Source: Burkholderia paludis
Lineage (GTDB): Bacteria > Pseudomonadota > Gammaproteobacteria > Burkholderiales > Burkholderiaceae
Reading direction: 5' to 3'
Length of the DNA: 64,000 bases
Assembly (NCBI RefSeq): GCF_000732615.1
Contig: NZ_JPGL01000016.1
Span: forward strand, 1-64,000
Shown: piece after piece, positions 61,993-64,000 of the stretch
Position numbering within the stretch: position 1 is the stretch's first letter
How the letters are laid out: each line of letters starts with the position of its first letter
The notes under the pieces: model-generated
What the model was told of the DNA's origin: nothing
The model's database searches: none
What the model saw: only the letters and a program-made list of their open reading frames with translations
Translations under genes and position numbers: made by a program

Positions 61993-62556
61993 TTACGCGA
62001 ACGAGTAGAACACGCGGAACGCGACCTTGCGTTCGGCCCAGAATTCGGCCGCCTCGCGGAACACGTCGAGCAGCGTCTCGCGCCCTTCCTTGTCGAACTT
62101 CTGCGCGATCGGCAGCCCTTCGAGAACGATCACGAAACCGGGCTGCGCGCCGGCCTTCGCCACGAGGTCGGTCAGGCTGTCGTACAACGCGTCGTAGTTC
62201 TTCCCGAAATGCTTCGGGAACAGGAACGACGTCGCGATCGTTTCCATCACTTCCTGCTTCGACTGCGCGGCGCCGCAATACGCGTACAGGAAATGCTGGC
62301 CGAGCCGGCCGGCTTCGTCGGCAAGATCCTGCACGCGGAACGCGCGGATCGACTGCACGAGGTTGGGTCGCACGGTCGTGAAAAGGCTCATAGGCTCCTC
62401 GTTCGATGAAAGCCCGGGTTCGGCTTCCTGTTGCGCCGGTGCGCCGACAGCCTGCGCCGCCGCGTGCAGCTGGATCACGCGCTGAAACAGATTGCCGTCA
62501 CCGGCCGCGAACAGTTCCGCCGCCGCCGTATCGTGCGCGTAGATGGAGTCGCTCAT
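61993..62556 (-). CDS. barstar-family ribonuclease inhibitor
   Basis: Barstar-type proteins bind and block secreted guanyl-preferring ribonucleases inside the producing cell. The C-terminal 130 residues contain the barstar core (FGKNYDALYDSLTDL, then FVIVLEGLP). Start ATG 62556, 16 bp after the RNase stop, adds a 55-residue N-terminal part (MSDSIYAHDTAAAELFAAGDG...), which reads as coding; the alternative ATG at 62391 has a better GAGGAG site and would give only the barstar domain (132 residues). Confidence 0.82.
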   Translation of the reverse strand: MSDSIYAHDTAAAELFAAGDGNLFQRVIQLHAAAQAVGAPAQQEAEPGLSSNEEPMSLFTTVRPNLVQSIRAFRVQDLADEAGRLGQHFLYAYCGAAQSKQEVMETIATSFLFPKHFGKNYDALYDSLTDLVAKAGAQPGFVIVLEGLPIAQKFDKEGRETLLDVFREAAEFWAERKVAFRVFYSFA

Positions 62557-62572
62557 GCCATTCGTCCCGAAG

Positions 62573-63004
62573 TCATTCAACAATACGTTTAAAACTGTTG
62601 TAGTGGTCGCCCGTGTAATAACAGTTGTCGATCCGGCGCAACGGACCGCCACAAACGATCCGGCGCGCGCCGCGGTTGCGGGCGCGCGGCGTCGGCACCG
62701 TGTATTCATGGTAGTAGCCGCGCTTCGCTTTCGGCAGGATCCGTTCGCGATTGCCGAATACGACGCCGTCTTTCTCGTACGGATAGGGGCCGCCGGCGCC
62801 GATCAGGCCCAGCGTCGTCACGGCCTCGCGCGGAAGACGGGCGGTCGGAATCGTGTCGAGCCCGCTCGCGGCCACGTCGGCCGGAACGGCCTCCCGTGCG
62901 TAAGCGGCGGAAACCAGACTGCCCGTCGGCGTGCCGACGATACCCATCGCGAACATCGCGAAGACGGACGCGAGCGCGCCGTTGCGGAGCCACTTGCGTG
63001 CCAT
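62573..63004 (-). CDS. secreted guanyl-type ribonuclease (RNase Sa/barnase family)
   Basis: The 143-residue precursor has a signal peptide (cleavage near AYA, residue 36) and an RNase N1/T1/Sa domain. Catalytic residues are visible: Glu100 in YYHEYTV, Arg114/115 in RGARRIV and His134 in TGDHYNSF. Cys118 and Cys128 may pair. The next gene encodes a matching inhibitor. It likely degrades RNA outside the cell, for nutrients or competition. Confidence 0.9.
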   Translation of the reverse strand: MARKWLRNGALASVFAMFAMGIVGTPTGSLVSAAYAREAVPADVAASGLDTIPTARLPREAVTTLGLIGAGGPYPYEKDGVVFGNRERILPKAKRGYYHEYTVPTPRARNRGARRIVCGGPLRRIDNCYYTGDHYNSFKRIVE

Positions 63005-63179
63005 GAACCAGGGTTCCCGCTGTTAAATCAAGTAGTTGACGACCAACAAAGGCGTTAGCGTAGCGTTATTGGCCGCGCGAATCAATGTCCGTTTGGAGAT
63101 CGAAAGCCCCGGAATACCCGGAATTGCAGATTTTTTACCCCATAAACACTACATTTATCTTACATAGGATAAAATACGG

Positions 63180-63317
63180 GCGGCATCTTCCTGAAGGCAA
63201 GTCCTGCCTCCTTGCCTCGCTCGCTGCCTGGAGTGGGAAGATGCCGGTAGTTGCTTGAGGGAGGCGCGCTTGCGCCTCTGCCCGGCGGCGTGCCCATCGC
63301 GGGCACGCCTCTTTTTG
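63180..63317 (+). ncRNA. predicted small RNA with anti-SD motif
   Basis: An 11-base stem (CGGCATCTTCC, 63181-63191, with GGAAGATGCCG, 63236-63246) encloses an AGGCAAG/CTTGCCT hairpin (63195-63201/63211-63217) whose loop region holds CCUCCUU at 63207-63213, the anti-Shine-Dalgarno sequence. A GAGGCGC/GCGCCTC hairpin (63261-63278) and a GGCGTGCCC/GGGCACGCC terminator (63287-63309) with TCTTTTT follow. TAAAAT at 63170-63175 is the -10; -35 is weak. No ORF. It lies in a 377-bp gap between the RNase gene and maeB. The family was not verified. Confidence 0.7.
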
Positions 63318-63381
63318 CTTTTGTTTACATTTCGCCCGGCGCGCGGAGCCGGTTCGACCGGCCTCGCGCGCTCGTTCCGGC

Positions 63382-64000
63382 TCAGCGCGTGGCGTTGACG
63401 TCGGCGACCAGCAGCGCCGCCATGTTGACGATGCGACGAACGGTCGCTGATTCGGTCAGCACGTGCACCGGCTGCGCGGCGCCCAGCAGGATCGGCCCGA
63501 TCGCGATGTTGTTGCCGGCGGCCGTCTTCAGCAGGTTGTACGCGATGTTCGCGGCGTCGATGTTCGGCAGGATCAGCAGGTTCGCTTCGCCTTCCAGCGT
63601 CGACTCCGGCAGGATTTCCTTGCGCAGCGCCGCGTCGAGCGCGACATCGCCGTGCATCTCGCCGTCGACCTTCAGTTCCGGCGCGCGTTCCTGCAGGATC
63701 GCGAGCGTATCGCGCATCTTCTTCGCCGAAGGGGCGTTGCTCGTGCCGAAATTCGAGTGCGACAGCAGCGCGACCTTTGGCTCGATGCCGAAGCGGCGCA
63801 CCTCTTCCGCGGCCATGATCGTGATCTCGGCCAGTTCTTCCGGGGTCGGATCGACGTTCACGTGCGTATCGACGAGGAAAATCTGGCGGCCCGGCAGCAC
63901 GAGGCCGTTCATTGCCGCGTACACGCTGCAGCCCGGGCGCTTGCCGATCACCTGGTCGATGAAGTGCAGGTGGCGGTGCGTGGTGCTGATCGTGCCGCAG
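63382..64000 (-). CDS. maeB: NADP-dependent malic enzyme, C-terminal part
   Basis: Malic enzymes of the MaeB type convert malate to pyruvate and carry a phosphotransacetylase-like C-terminal domain. Only this domain lies in the window: THRHLHFIDQVIGKRPGCSVYAAMNGL, LVDTHVNVDPTPEELAEI, SHSNFGTSNAPSAKKM and LGAAQPVHVLTESATVRRIVNM. The frame continues past position 64000; a GTG at 63951 is internal. The catalytic domain lies outside the window. Confidence 0.92.
   Translation of the reverse strand, partial: CGTISTTHRHLHFIDQVIGKRPGCSVYAAMNGLVLPGRQIFLVDTHVNVDPTPEELAEITIMAAEEVRRFGIEPKVALLSHSNFGTSNAPSAKKMRDTLAILQERAPELKVDGEMHGDVALDAALRKEILPESTLEGEANLLILPNIDAANIAYNLLKTAAGNNIAIGPILLGAAQPVHVLTESATVRRIVNMAALLVADVNATR

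Noticed and set aside
63005-63381. 6S RNA as identity of the 63.2-kb structured RNA
   Set aside because: The element lacks the long open central bubble and closing stem of 6S RNA and carries its own terminator hairpin plus an anti-SD motif.

Overview
The window is high-GC DNA with strong third-position GC bias and dense, mostly short-gapped genes. Its gene content and order (rplM-rpsI-erpA with divergent anmK and tyrS-dtd; bamE-dapB-exbB-exbD-leuS-lptE-holA-proA-hemJ opposite fur; tkt-gap opposite speE) fit the main chromosome of a Burkholderia species, most likely of the B. cepacia complex. The species call is inference from gene order, composition and protein similarity recalled from memory. 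I see no integrase, transposase, phage gene, CRISPR array, rRNA or tRNA, so most of this is core genome.

Layout. 0-11 kb: a truncated ParB-like protein gene, a tyrS-dtd-phosphatase operon, anmK, erpA, rplM-rpsI with a clear promoter, a small secreted protein gene, a predicted small RNA on the minus strand (6885-6979), an OsmC-family gene, RNase P RNA (rnpB), a DUF3025 gene overlapping pyrC, and a class II glutamine amidotransferase gene. 11-24.7 kb: an AT-rich leader and a 1748-residue autotransporter, the glutamate/aspartate ABC transporter gltIJKL, gdhA, a LysR gene and purB. 24.7-33.3 kb: an FAD amine oxidase gene, a fold-back repeat, a TetR gene with two operator-like palindromes, then the gluconate/Entner-Doudoroff block edd-eda-gntP-gntK facing hexR with two HexR-like operators. 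33.3-43.2 kb: the long housekeeping block from hemJ to bamE, with fur divergent. 43.3-47.2 kb: dctA-alc-allA (allantoate breakdown) and a FadR-type regulator with matching palindromes at both promoters. 47.2-49.7 kb: a LysR gene and a divergent MFS gene. 49.7-55.3 kb: an L-idonate/5-ketogluconate operon (idnD, a 2-hydroxyacid dehydrogenase, an MHS transporter, idnO) with a divergent LysR gene. 55.3-61 kb: gap, tkt, speE, a VOC protein gene and rsmE. 61-64 kb: a secreted protein of unknown function, a secreted guanyl-type ribonuclease with its barstar-like inhibitor, a second predicted small RNA (about 63180-63317), and the 3' end of maeB.

How the genes work together. Sugar-acid metabolism is over-represented: the idn operon would turn idonate or 5-ketogluconate into gluconate, GntP would import gluconate, GntK would phosphorylate it, and Edd/Eda would split it, with gap and tkt further along. 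Nitrogen metabolism is represented by gltIJKL, gdhA and the alc-allA pair.

The least ordinary items are the two predicted small RNAs that expose anti-Shine-Dalgarno sequence (CCUCCU type), the 289-bp fold-back element at 26209-26497, the RNase/barstar pair, the paired palindromes at dctA and its regulator, and the DUF3025 stop codon lying inside the probable -10 box of rnpB. Most ORFs on the opposite strand or in other frames of these genes are composition artefacts and are left out.
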